From Bathymodiolus brooksi (Eukaryota; Mollusca; Bivalvia; Mytilida; Modiolidae), in the NCBI GenBank assembly GCA_963680875.1, contig OY804579.1:36007804-36071803 (forward strand): a stretch of 64,000 bases of DNA, given 5' to 3'. The notes under the pieces are model-generated. The model saw only the letters and a list, made by a program, of their open reading frames with translations. It had not been told where the DNA came from and ran no database searches. The position numbers were made by a program, and so were the translations under genes. Below, piece after piece: positions 12,102 to 24,406 of the stretch. Each line of letters begins with the position of its first letter. Within the stretch, counting starts at the first letter, position 1.

Positions 12102-13104
12102 CTGTAAATAAAAAAATAAATAAATGTGTAAATAAATACTTCTCATTATTTATGACAGTACTAAAAATTGATAATGAAAAAAATATTAAGACGGGGTTTT
12201 TTGCATGGGGGTGTACTGATGATTGCTTAGTATGATCAATAATAAATAAATATCATAATATAAAAATGTCAATACATTTACATAAAATTACAGTAACGTG
12301 AATGACTAAGGCAAAATATGACTTGTGTATTTGCTTTTAATGAAAACAACAAACAAAATAACAAATAATCGGTATTGTGGTAATTAAGACTTCTTCATGA
12401 CGGATGCTGTTATGGGACTTAATGTGTCATTCTATGGAACGCAATTGGGGTCAACATTCTTTAGTGCTTAATTATTATATTTCTTCATCAATGTTTATTT
12501 AATTTCCATAAATGCACATTCATGTATATGACTCCCTCCCCCTTGTTTTGCTTTGGGGTCAATTAGAACATATTTATCAATTCCATATTTGTTATTCGAC
12601 TTGTTTTCTATTCTAAATCCATCATTCGTCTTTTGTTTATAAATAATCGTATACATGTTATATTTTTTATGATCTTATTGATTCAGTGGTTTATTTGTCT
12701 TGAAACATTGTGTCGTTCTTTTGAATTTAAAAGTAAAGAATTGAAAATAAAGAATAAGGAATTAAACACTTCGAAATTTGACCACAATGATTTTCCATAT
12801 CATTTCTCCTTATTTTGAATTATTCCTCTTTTTGATACTCATAGGACCTATCATTACGTTTATATTAAATAACCAATGCACGTGACCGCTTACATGGTTA
12901 GTGTGCTCTCCCTTCTCGGTTAAAGATAAAACTTAAGACTATACTATTGGTATTTGCTCTTCTCCGATAAGTAAGTAGCATTTAACAGTAAGAGTCGGGA
13001 TAGCGCCTACCTGCGTACAGTTGTTTCAGTGTACTATCACTATAAAAGTCCAGGTCAAAGGGTGTTGATCTAATACAAAGCAGGGGTCATCATTATCTCA
13101 TTAA
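12102..13104. other. intron-like AT-rich DNA
   Basis: This lies between the two proposed minus-strand exons. A 61-codon open stretch on the plus strand (12633-12818) has a hydrophobic beginning but no supporting features. Nothing else recognised. Confidence 0.5.
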
Positions 13105-13345
13105 AAGTAACTTGAGTAACACAACGAGTGTCACTAGTGAATCAAGAACTTCCTACCCCTCCGGAGCACCTGTGTTCATCCCCGTATTTTAGTAGGTTTC
13201 GTGTTGCTCAGTCTTGAGATTTCTGTCCAGTAATTTATCGACCCTTGTTTGTTTTTTTGTCCTGTTCATATTAGATATTGTATAACATGTCTGTTCTCCA
13301 TCGAATTAGGTTTCTGATTACCCCTAAGGTATTTTTCAACTTTTC
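13105..13345 (+). mobile_element. 3' UTR fragment of the mussel RT retroelement
   Basis: Words such as cttgagtaacacaacgagtg, ctccggagcacctgtgttca, tttcgtgttgctcagtcttg and attacccctaaggtatt occur in the order I remember for the 3' UTR of the abundant bivalve RT retroelement. Reverse-oriented fragments of the same tail lie at 35405-35530, 43668-43790 and 45265-45430. There is no coding part here. It lies inside the proposed intron of the secreted-protein gene. Confidence 0.5.
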
Positions 13346-13985
13346 TTGTCCTCGCAATGTTATGATATTAGACTACAATTACTCCCTCATCCAAAGAATA
13401 ACGTGTTCACGGATTTTCACTCAGTTAAAACAACGACGAAATAATAATTAAGAGTAATATAGGTGAAAATGCTTTCAGCCAAGTTAACCACGCTAATATA
13501 TGTCCTTTGGGCCAAAAGAATTAAAAAAAATATAACATGCATACGTGTGTTTTACAGAAAAAGACGGTTAACAGAAACAATCTGTATATAAAGTCTGGTT
13601 ATAGCTAACCAGAGTAAACAATTTTTATATCTTTCAGTAGCACTTGTTGTTATCTGTCATCTATGCTGATTACCAAAGTAAATTAAAGCTGAATTTAGAA
13701 CTAATCTTTGATATGCAAATAGTTGAAGTTTAAAAAAAATGTGCATACTCTTAGAAAATACTTGGAATTATTGCTTACTGGTACTTAAAGTTCATGAGAA
13801 GAAATGTTGGTATGGTTATTAAAATCTTTTGTGAACTCTAATGGTCAAATTAATTAAATGTGTCGTTTTAGAATTATAGTCGAAAATGGGTATGTACCCA
13901 GGAATGGTTTACTCGCTCGAAAAACGACCTGCTAAAATATAGAGAAATATGTCTATTATAGTAAGCCTTGAATACTTTCTTTTGT
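13346..13985. other. intron-like DNA, nothing recognised
   Basis: AT-rich, with several short poly-A/T runs. The open stretch at 13874-14083 (minus) has no recognisable domain. Confidence 0.5.
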
Positions 13986-14059
13986 AAAATTGGCAATACT
14001 GCTTCTCTGCTAAACGAATAGCATAAAGCGGCAATGGCTGCCAGAAATAATATCTTCTG

Positions 14060-14375
14060 GTGGGATAACGTGTCTAATATCAACGGCTACTTAACACGTA
14101 ATGATTGCTCCATGATCAGTCTCAAAATGAAATTCGGTTAAAGTTACCGTGTCCACCTAAAATACGTGTCATGTAAGAACTAGCCACACTGACACTCATA
14201 GATAATGTGTCGGAGTGAGGTGACATGCTTAATGCACACGGCTACTTCGCACACATCAGTATGAAGGTTAGGACAAGTCATACTGCCAGTAAGGAGGTGA
14301 GCATTTGTCATAGTAAGAATAGATGTTTCGGAGTGCGGTTACATGTCTATTGGTACACTGTTACTTTATTGTACT
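14060..14375. repeat. very decayed tandem repeat, unit roughly 118-155 bp
   Basis: Related words recur: gtctaatatcaacggctact at about 14073, gcttaatgcacacggctact at about 14226, and a weaker form at about 14344. The blocks tgtcggagtgaggtgacatg (about 14207) and tttcggagtgcggttacatg (about 14326) are a clear match. Identity is low and the edges are unclear. Confidence 0.4.
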
Positions 14376-14576
14376 ATTTTAACATGCAAATTCGGTATGC
14401 TGGTCTAGTACAAACACGTACAATATGCATCGTATTTTTAACATGTCCTCGCCATGGTATAACTTTATAATGTATCATTAGATGTTAAACAAAGCCATAT
14501 TTTACAGGCTAAACCATCATTCCTTCGATTTTTATAATAATTTTTCGGTTGCTTATTATCTGTGGTTGTTAAAGGG

Positions 14577-14602
14577 CAGGTTTGGGACCAGTTCCCAAAC
14601 CC
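14577..14602. other. short perfect hairpin
   Basis: ggtttggga and tcccaaacc form a 9-bp stem around a 5-base loop. No poly-U follows and it sits in intron-like DNA, so no function is claimed. Confidence 0.5.
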
Positions 14603-14679
14603 TGTCAAATGGGACGAGAGTATTTGGAAATATTGCTACATCATGTATTCTCTACCGAAGTGGCATACAATGCAAATGA

Positions 14680-15793
14680 CAGAAACACTTACACATCATT
14701 AATGAACTACTATCCGCTATATTGTTTAATATAATTTAAAAGTAAATTGCATATTTAAAATATTGGCGTATGAATTATGCAACTTGCCAATTGTCCATTT
14801 CTTTTTTATGAAAATTTAACGGAAGCGGTTCTCATTTTACAAATGTTTTAATTTTCTACTCTTACGTACATAAATTGTTGTGAATGGTTAGGGTCAGTGA
14901 CATAATTAGTTGTACTCTATAACTTTACTGAATCATACCTACTTTTTTTCCTCTTTTCTTTAAAAAAAATAATTAAAAAGTGTATTAAAAGACGTAAAAT
15001 ATATGTGAAAGTCGATACAAATACAACGTAACATCTCGAATTACTAGAATAATAAACATACTACTTCAGTAAACCTTAGACTTATCATACAATGGGTAAA
15101 TAAACCATAGACTGATCATACAATGGGGAAATAAGTCCATCAGCAACGTCTATGTTATTTTTACTATGTTCAGAAAAACATTTAAGTCGATTAAAAAAAA
15201 ATTACTTCAACGAACTCCCATATATAATTACATGTATTCCCATTCCTTATGACACCTGAAACCCTTTTTTCCCCAAAGTTAATACCATTTTAATAAGGCA
15301 TGACTACTTTCCATGTTAATCACAGTTAAAATATTACAACTAAAATTTAATAAAATGCTATAATAACGAAGCATTATTATCCTGTAAAAACTGAGAAAAT
15401 CTCTTTGCATTATTGGTTTGCATGCATGAATTGTAAGTTGCAATGGTCAATCTGCATCAACATTTATCGGTAAGGAAACGACCATTTAACTTTTAGGGTG
15501 TGTGGCGGTGGTTAGGGGGGGTATGTTTTTTGTCGTTTCTTTTTTTTTTTAAACCTGTTGCCCGATTCTATATAAAAAAATCTTTTACTGAAATATACAA
15601 AATATGATAAATCTGACCATGCAGTTTTCAACCAGAAATTTTGATAGAATTTGAAGAAAAAAAACCCAACCGATATTTGTATTTAAAAAATCTAACTCGT
15701 CTTTCGTGTGAATTTTTTTTTATGGCTGGTGTAGGGAGACATAACCCCCTAAAAGCTAAATGATCAGTACCTAATAGTAAATAAAACACATAC
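14680..15793. other. intron-like AT-rich DNA
   Basis: It contains a near-duplicate of about 33 bp at 15067-15133 (actgatcatacaatgggg-like) and poly-T runs near 15540 and 15710. No exon was recognised. Confidence 0.5.
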
Positions 15794-15843
15794 CTTCAAT
15801 GAAGCAATGCTCCGTGCATCGTGTCCGTCACATTGCTGATCAT
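15794..15843 (-). other. putative 50-nt 5' UTR exon of the secreted-protein gene
   Basis: On the minus strand a T-rich tract ending in ttttgtttttctag precedes position 15843, and the exon ends at 15794 before the consensus donor GTATGT. The first bases are ATGATCAGC. That frame closes after 15 codons with TGA just before the donor, so it would be an upstream ORF rather than the main coding start. The nearest downstream exon with matching signals is 12101-11856, giving an intron of 3,692 bp. The pairing is inference; the splice signals are seen directly. Confidence 0.4.
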
Positions 15844-16950
15844 CTAGAAAAACAAAATAAATCTGAATAAATGCGATATTGAAAATAAAATCATTGCTTT
15901 CCTCCATTTTGAAACTATCATTAGAGACGAAGCATTATTATCCATTTTGAATAGAATATAAACTTTTTATAAGTTTTCTTCGATATTTGTTTCGAGAGTA
16001 GATAAAAATCCTCAACAGACGTATTGATTTCAGCGATCGTCTGCGATCTTCACCAGAAAGAACCCTATGTCACAGGTGAAGCTCGGCTCAATAATTTTGT
16101 TAATTACTTTTACAATAGGGCATTACCCAAGGGACAGTTAGATCAATAATACCAAAAATTGGAACGTAATAACCACTATCAGATTGCCGTAAAAATTTTC
16201 CTTACTCATAACGTTGCCTAAAGATGATGTATACTTAATTTTGGGGGGATTCAAGATGGATACTGATTAGCAGAAAATTACACAGATAATTATACCATTT
16301 AGCAAGTAACTTGAATTTTTGTCTCCGTTAAACTACCAAATTTTAAAATATTTAACAAAGCAGAATTTTTTTTCTGGGGTAACAAGATAATTACTTATAT
16401 ATGATTGGCTTGATATATAAAGTGCAAAGAACCTTACATTCAATGTGACTTTTGTCATTTTTACACCCGCACGACATTTTTATTTTTTTTTATTAATGTG
16501 TTGACATTTTCACAAAATGAAATAAATTTTACAGTAAATCACCATTTATTAGCCATTTGACAGGTAATTCACTGATCATACAATTGACAGTTATATACAA
16601 TATATATTATCACGTAATTGTCCTATTCACTGGTTATAAGATTCATAAGTAATTGTCTTGGGGAAATTAATTGGATTTTTTTTTGATCTGGTACATTTTG
16701 TACTGGAATGTATGTATATATAGATATAAAGGTTATAACAACCGGCAATAACATATGTGCAGTTCTTATAAGATTTTAATTAAAACTTTCTTGTCCATTT
16801 TGGGAGGAAGTAAAAGCGCGGGAAGCAGGAACTGTATATAAATTATTTATTATTTATGGGACAAATCAATCAGAATTTAATGTCTCTTTTATCGTATCTG
16901 GCGATGAAGTCAGATCGAACAATCCTTCTATACATCCTCTATCAAATGGA
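15844..16950. other. AT-rich DNA, nothing recognised
   Basis: This would hold the promoter or more upstream exons if the minus-strand gene is real. I could not pick a TATA box or a further exon with confidence. Confidence 0.5.
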
Positions 16951-17136
16951 TACACAGTCAAACCTGTCTTTGTGGTCACCTCTATTAAGCAGTCACCTGT
17001 ATTAAAAGGTCACCTTTTTATAGTTCTGTCATAGAAAATTTCATATGAATTGAACCTCTTTTAAGAGGTCATCTGTCTTAAAAGACCACTTTTACTTTGT
17101 CCCAAAGGTGACCTCTTAATACAGGTTTGACTGTAT
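16951..17136. mobile_element. MITE with 14-bp perfect terminal inverted repeats (copy 1)
   Basis: The ends are acagtcaaacctgt (16954-16967) and acaggtttgactgt (17121-17134), exact reverse complements. The interior is a chain of diverged, partly palindromic words related to ggtcacctctattaag and ctgtattaaaaggtcacc. Two diverged copies occur at 42184-42390 and 59305-59475. There is no coding capacity, so it would be mobilised in trans if at all. I recall similar CAGTCAAACCTG-ended elements in other invertebrates. Confidence 0.75.
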
Positions 17137-17350
17137 CTTCTTGTTATAACATATAATGATATTTACTAATAAACGTTATCGACGAAAATACGATTAGAAC
17201 AGAGTAATGTCTACATTTATTCCTATTAGGAAACCGTATAACAAATCTGTGATTATCATTTTAATAAATGTCCGATGAAAAAAAGATAAGGTCAATATGT
17301 ATTTAATGCCACTTTCTTTAAAATAACTATGTTGTATTTACAAAACCCAA

Positions 17351-17415
17351 CCACATCGGTGGTGTAATGGTTAAGTGTACTCGTCTCCGAGTGTGGTAGA
17401 TCGTGGGTTCGAATA
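17351..17415 (+). mobile_element. tRNA-derived SINE head (degenerate)
   Basis: An A-box-like tggtgtaatgg near 17369 and a B-box-like gggttcgaat near 17404 are spaced as in a tRNA. The anticodon arm cannot form a proper 7-base loop and the acceptor stem is missing, so it is not a functional tRNA. It runs into a TA-rich microsatellite at about 17414-17440. Confidence 0.5.
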
Positions 17416-17439
17416 TATATATAATATCTATATATGTAG

Positions 17440-18445
17440 TATGCTAAAAGTCTAGTCGGTAATGGAGAAAAAAATCTACGTAAAAGGGAAAAGATTCATT
17501 GTCATTTGAGATATGGGAGAATATGGATAGGTACGGAAATGTTGGGCACCAAATCACTGTGACGACTATTCTCAAGAAATAGTTACCGTATTCAATAGCA
17601 CCTGTTGCAAGTCGCTCTTTCACGTAAAACGATTGCTACATTCTCCAAATAACGTCGCGTATTTAGGGCGACTTGTGTATTTGTTTCGTTCCCAACCCCG
17701 ACAGAAACCCCTCTTTTGAGAGGATTATACCCCCGCAGCGGAGAAGCCAAGTTATATTTCTAACCTGGGTTTTCCATCGGAGTTGCATAAATAAACAAAC
17801 ATCAAAAGCGTCAATATTCTGTAAAAAACAGAAAAACACGAGGGAAGATTTTATAAAATTAATACAAGATATAATAAATTGATAATGTCTGGGTCGACGT
17901 TACTTATATAAACATCTATAAGAGTTCAATAGTAAAATACTACAGATTGGAATGCTTCCAAGCAATTCTACAACTGATCGTTTGGTTTCAGACGCCAGAG
18001 TACTGATTGATTACATAAATAATAACAACGGTCTGAGAGGTTTACTGAGTCAAATAAGAAGACAGTAGCACTTTATTCTAGTATATACAAAGCCATAGAC
18101 AAAGGGGAATAAGGTAAACTATGATAAATTGTGTATAAAGAGACACACATGGTAAATATACAGGGACAGAAGTATGGCAACCTTTACCTCATATTTATTC
18201 TATAACAAGTAGTCAGTCTGATGAAACTTAGAGAAGATATCTAATTAATGTTGGAAGAAGATATACAATACAAAGAAATAACCAGATTACAAATTGACTA
18301 GATGTTTTATTATATGTATATGTAATAATAAAATTTATAATATATCGCACACGTTAAATAGCTGTACAATAAATTAAACAAGATGTAGGATTTGGATGTG
18401 AGGGAACATAGACGGCATATTTCTGTCTTTATCTACACACACGTT
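17440..18445. other. flank of the large array, nothing recognised
   Basis: Low-GC DNA without domains. The small open stretch at 17673-17882 is not supported. The change into the 72-bp array near 18446 is abrupt. Confidence 0.55.
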
Positions 18446-21400
18446 TGTTACTACTGTTACAGACGTGTGTCTATCAGACCACACAAGGAAACAGCGTTAG
18501 GCCTCCACACACTACTGCGTTACTACTGTTACAGACGTGTGTCTATCAGACCACACAAGGAAACAACGTTAGGCCTCCACACACTACTGCGTTACTACTG
18601 TTACAGACGTGTGTCTATCAGACCACACAAGGAAACAACGTTAGGCCTCCACACACTACTGCGTTACTACTGTTACAGACGTGTGTCTATCAGACCACAC
18701 AAGGACACAACGTTAGGCCTCCACACACTACTGCGTTACTACTGTTACAGATGTGTGTCTATCAGACTACACAAGGAAACAACGTTAGGCCTCCACACAC
18801 TACTGCGTTACTACTGTTACAGACGTGTGTCTATCAGACTACACAAGGAAACAGCGTTAGGCCTCCACACACTACTGCGTTACTACTGTTACAGACGTGT
18901 GTCTATCAGACCACGCAAGGAAACAGCGTTAGGCCTCCACACACTACTGCGTTACTACTGTTACAAACGTGTGTATATCAGACCACACAAGGAAACAACG
19001 TTAGGCCTCCACATACTACTGCGTTACTACTGTTACAGACGTGTGTCTATCAGACCACACAAGGAAACAACGTTAGGCCTCCACACACTACTGCGTTACT
19101 ACTGTTACATACGTGTGTCTATCAGACCACGCAAGGAAATATCGTTAGGCCTCCACACACTACTGCGTTACTACTGTTACAGACGTGTGTCTATCAGACC
19201 ACACAAGGAAACAACGTTAGGCCTCCACACACTACTGCGTTACTACTGTTACAGACGTGTGTCTATCAGACCACACAAGGAAACAACGTTAGGCCTCCAC
19301 ACACTACTGCGTTACTACTGTTACAGACGTGTGTCTATCAGACCACACAAGGAAACAACGTTAGGCCTCCACACACTACTGCGTTACTACTGTTACAGAC
19401 GTGTGTCTATCAGACCACACAAGGAAACAGCGTTAGGCCTTCACACACTACTGCGTTACTACTGTTACAGACGTGTGTCTATCAGACCACACAAGGAAAC
19501 AACGTTAGGCCTCCACACACTACTGCGTTACTACTGTTACAGACGTGTGTCTATCAGACCACACAAGGAAACAACGTTAGGCCTCCACACACTACTGCGT
19601 TACTACTGTTACAGACGTGTGTCTATCAGACCACACAAGGAAACAACGTTAGGCCTCCACACACTACTGCGTTACTACTGTTACAGACGTGTGTCTATCA
19701 GACCAGACAAGGAAACAACGTTAGGCCTCCACACACTACTGCGTTACTACTGTTACAGACGTGTGTCTATCAGACTACACAAGGAAACAGCGTTAGGCCT
19801 CCACACACTACTGCGTTACTACTGTTACAGATGTGTGTCTATCAGACCACACAAGGAAACAACGTTAGGCCTCCACACACTACTGCGTTACTACTGTTAC
19901 ATACGTGTGTCTATCAGACCACGCAAGGAAATATCGTTAGGCCTCCACACACTACTGCGTTACTACTGTTACAGACGTGTGTCTATCAGACCACACAAGG
20001 AAACAACGTTAGGCCTCCACACACTACTGCGTTACTACTGTTACAGACGTGTGTCTATCAGACCACACAAGGAAACAACGTTAGGCCTCCACACACTACT
20101 GCGTTACTACTGTTACAGACGTGTGTCTATCAGACCACACAAGGAAACAACGGTAGGCCTCCACACACTACTGCGTTACTACTGTTACAGACGTGTGTCT
20201 ATCAGACCACACAAGGAAACAGCGTTAGGCCTCCACACACTACTGCGTTACTACTGTTACAGACGTGTGTCTATCAGACCACACAAGGAAACAACGTTAG
20301 GCCTCCACACACTACTGCGTTACTACTGTTACAGACGTGTGTCTATCAGACCACACAAGGAAACAACGTTAGGCCTCCACACACTACTGCGTTACTACTG
20401 TTACAGACGTGTGTCTATCAGACCACACAAGGAAACAGCGTTAGGCCTTCACACACTACTGCGTTACTACTGTTACAGACGTGTGTCTATCAGACCACAC
20501 AAGGAAACAACGTTAGGCCTCCACACACTACTGCGTTACTACTGTTACAGACGTGTGTCTATCAGACTACACAAGGAAACAACGTTAGGCCTCCACACAC
20601 TACTGCGTTACTACTGTTACAGACGTGTGTCTATCAGACCACACAAGGAAACAACGTTAGGCCTCCACACACTACTGCGTTACTACTGTTACAGACGTGT
20701 GTCTATCAGACCAGACAAGGAAACAACGTTAGGCCTCCACACACTACTGCGTTACTACTGTTACAGACGTGTGTCTATCAGACTACACAAGGAAACAGCG
20801 TTAGGCCTCCACACACTACTGCGTTACTACTGTTACAGATGTGTGTCTATCAGACCACACAAGGAAACAACGTTAGGCCTCCACACACTACTGCGTTACT
20901 ACTGTTACATACGTGTGTCTATCAGACCACGCAAGGAAATATCGTTAGGCCTCCACACACTACTGCGTTACTACTGTTACAGACGTGTGTCTATCAGACC
21001 ACACAAGGAAACAACGTTAGGCCTCCACACACTACTGCGTTACTACTGTTACAGACGTGTGTCTATCAGACCACACAAGGAAACAACGTTAGGCCTCCAC
21101 ACACTACTGCGTTACTACTGTTACAGACGTGTGTCTATCAGACCACACAAGGAAACAACGTTAGGCCTCCACACACTACTGCGTTACTACTGTTACAGAC
21201 GTGTGTCTATCAGACCACACAAGGAAACAACGTTAGGCCTCCACACACTACTGCGTTACTACTGTTACAGACGTGTGTCTATCAGACCACACAAGGAAAC
21301 AGCGTTAGGCCTTCACACACTACTGCGTTACTACTGTTACAGACGTGTGTCTATCAGACCACACAAGGAAACAACGTTAGGCCTCCACACACTACTGCGT

Positions 21401-21569
21401 TACTACTGTTACAGACGTGTGTCTATCAGACTACACAAGGAAACAACGTTAGGCCTCCACACACTACTGCGTTACTACTGTTACAGACGTGTGTCTATCA
21501 GACCACACAAGGAAACAACGTTAGGCCTCCACACACTACTGCGTTACTACTGTTACAGACGTGTGTCTA

Positions 21570-24406
21570 TCAGACCAGACAAGGAAACAACGTTAGGCCT
21601 CCACACACTACTGCGTTACTACTGTTACAGACGTGTGTCTATCAGACTACACAAGGAAACAGCGTTAGGCCTCCACACACTACTGCGTTACTACTGTTAC
21701 AGATGTGTGTCTATCAGACCACACAAGGAAACAACGTTAGGCCTCCACACACTACTGCGTTACTACTGTTACATACGTGTGTCTATCAGACCACGCAAGG
21801 AAATATCGTTAGGCCTCCACACACTACTGCGTTACTACTGTTACAGACGTGTGTCTATCAGACCACACAAGGAAACAACGTTAGGCCTCCACACACTACT
21901 GCGTTACTACTGTTACAGACGTGTGTCTATCAGACCACACAAGGAAACAACGTTAGGCCTCCACACACTACTGCGTTACTACTGTTACAGACGTGTGTCT
22001 ATCAGACCACACAAGGAAACAACGTTAGGCCTCCACACACTACTGCGTTACTACTGTTACAGACGTGTGTCTATCAGACCACACAAGGAAACAGCGTTAG
22101 GCCTCCACACACTACTGCGTTACTACTGTTACAGACGTGTGTCTATCAGACCACACAAGGAAACAACGTTAGGCCTCCACACACTACTGCGTTACTACTG
22201 TTACAGACGTGTGTCTATCAGACCACACAAGGAAACAACGTTAGGCCTCCACACACTACTGCATTACTACTGTTACAGACGTGTGTCTATCAGACCACAC
22301 AAGGAAACAACGTTAGGCCTCCACACACTACTGCGTTACTACTGTTACAGACGTGTGTCTATTAGACCAGACAAGGAAACAACGTTAGGCCTCCACACAC
22401 TACTGCGTTACTACTGTTACAGACGTGTGTCTATCAGACTACACAAGGAAACAGCGTTAGGCCTCCACACACTACTGCGTTACTACTGTTACAGATGTGT
22501 GTCTATCAGACCACGCAAGGAAACAGCGTTAGGCCTCCACACACTACTGCGTTACTACTGTTACAAACGTGTGTATATCAGACCACACAAGGAAACAACG
22601 TTAGGCCTCCACACACTACTGCGTTACTACTGTTACAGACGTGTGTCTATCAGACCACACAAGGAAACAACGTTAGGCCTCCACACACTACTGCGTTACT
22701 ACTGTTACAGACGTGTGTCTATCAGACCACACAAGGAAACATCGTTAGGCCTCCACACACTACTGTGTTACTACTGTTACAGACGTGTGTCTATCAGACC
22801 ACACAAGGAAACAAAGTTAGGCCTCCACACACTACTGTGTTACTACTGTTACAGACGTGTGTCTATCAGACCACACAAGGAAACAACGTTAGGCCTCCAC
22901 ACACTACTGCGTTACTACTGTTACAGACGTGTGTCTATCAGACCACACAAGGAAACAACGTTAGGCCTCCACACACTACTGCGTTACTACTGTTACATAC
23001 GTGTGTCTATCAGACCACGCAAGGAAATATCGTTAGGCCTCCACACACTACTGCGTTACTACTGTTACAGACGTGTGTCTATCAGACCACACAAGGAAAC
23101 AACGTTAGGCCTCCACACACTACTGCGTTACTACTGTTACAGACGTGTGTCTATCAGACCACACAAGGAAACAACGTTAGGCCTCCACACACTACTGCGT
23201 TACTACTGTTACAGACGTGTGTCTATCAGACCAGACAAGGAAACAACGTTAGGCCTCCACACACTACTGCGTTACTACTGTTACAGACGTGTGTCTATCA
23301 GACTACACAAGGAAACAGCGTTAGGCCTCCACACACTACTGCGTTACTACTGTTACAGATGTGTGTCTATCAGACCACACAAGGAAACAACGTTAGGCCT
23401 CCACACACTACTGCGTTACTACTGTTACATACGTGTGTCTATCAGACCACGCAAGGAAATATCGTTAGGCCTCCACACACTACTGCGTTACTACTGTTAC
23501 AGACGTGTGTCTATCAGACCACACAAGGAAACAACGTTAGGCCTCCACACATTACTGCGTTACTACTGTTACAGACGTGTGTCTATCAGACCACACAAGG
23601 AAACAACGTTAGGCCTCCACACACTACTGCGTTACTACTGTTACAGACGTGTGTCTATCAGACCACACAAGGAAACAACGTTAGGCCTCCACACACTACT
23701 GCGTTACTACTGTTACAGACGTGTGTCTATCAGACCACACAAGGAAACAGCGTTAGGCCTCCACACACTACTGCGTTACTACTGTTACAGACGTGTGTCT
23801 ATCAGACCACACAAGGAAACAACGTTAGGCCTCCACACACTACTGCGTTACTACTGTTACAGACGTGTGTCTATCAGACCACACAAGGAAACAACGTTAG
23901 GCCTCCACACACTACTGCATTACTACTGTTACAGACGTGTGTCTATCAGACCACACAAGGAAACAACGTTAGGCCTCCACACACTACTGCGTTACTACTG
24001 TTACAGACGTGTGTCTATTAGACCAGACAAGGAAACAACGTTAGGCCTCCACACACTACTGCGTTACTACTGTTACAGACGTGTGTCTATCAGACTACAC
24101 AAGGAAACAGCGTTAGGCCTCCACACACTACTGCGTTACTACTGTTACAGATGTGTGTCTATCAGACCACGCAAGGAAACAGCGTTAGGCCTCCACACAC
24201 TACTGCGTTACTACTGTTACAAACGTGTGTATATCAGACCACACAAGGAAACAACGTTAGGCCTCCACACACTACTGCGTTACTACTGTTACAGACGTGT
24301 GTCTATCAGACCACACAAGGAAACAACGTTAGGCCTCCACACACTACTGCGTTACTACTGTTACAGACGTGTGTCTATCAGACCACACAAGGAAACATCG
24401 TTAGGC
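21570..24406. repeat. higher-order duplication within the 72-bp array, offset 1,656 bp
   Basis: Rare variants recur exactly 1,656 bp (23 units) apart. Pairs are: ccagacaagg 21574/23230; agatgtg 21701/23357; the acatacg unit 21771/23427; gcattact 22261/23917; ctattagacc about 22360/24016; acaaacgtgtgtat about 22563/24219; aacatcg about 22739/24395. This shows block duplication of about 1.2 kb or more, superimposed on the monomer array. Confidence 0.85.

Noticed and set aside
12633..12818. Small secreted protein on the plus strand
   Set aside because: It has a hydrophobic start, but the rest is Lys-rich low complexity with no splice or polyadenylation support.
17351..17415. A functional tRNA gene
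   Set aside because: A- and B-box words are present, but the anticodon arm and acceptor stem cannot fold properly; it is a SINE head.
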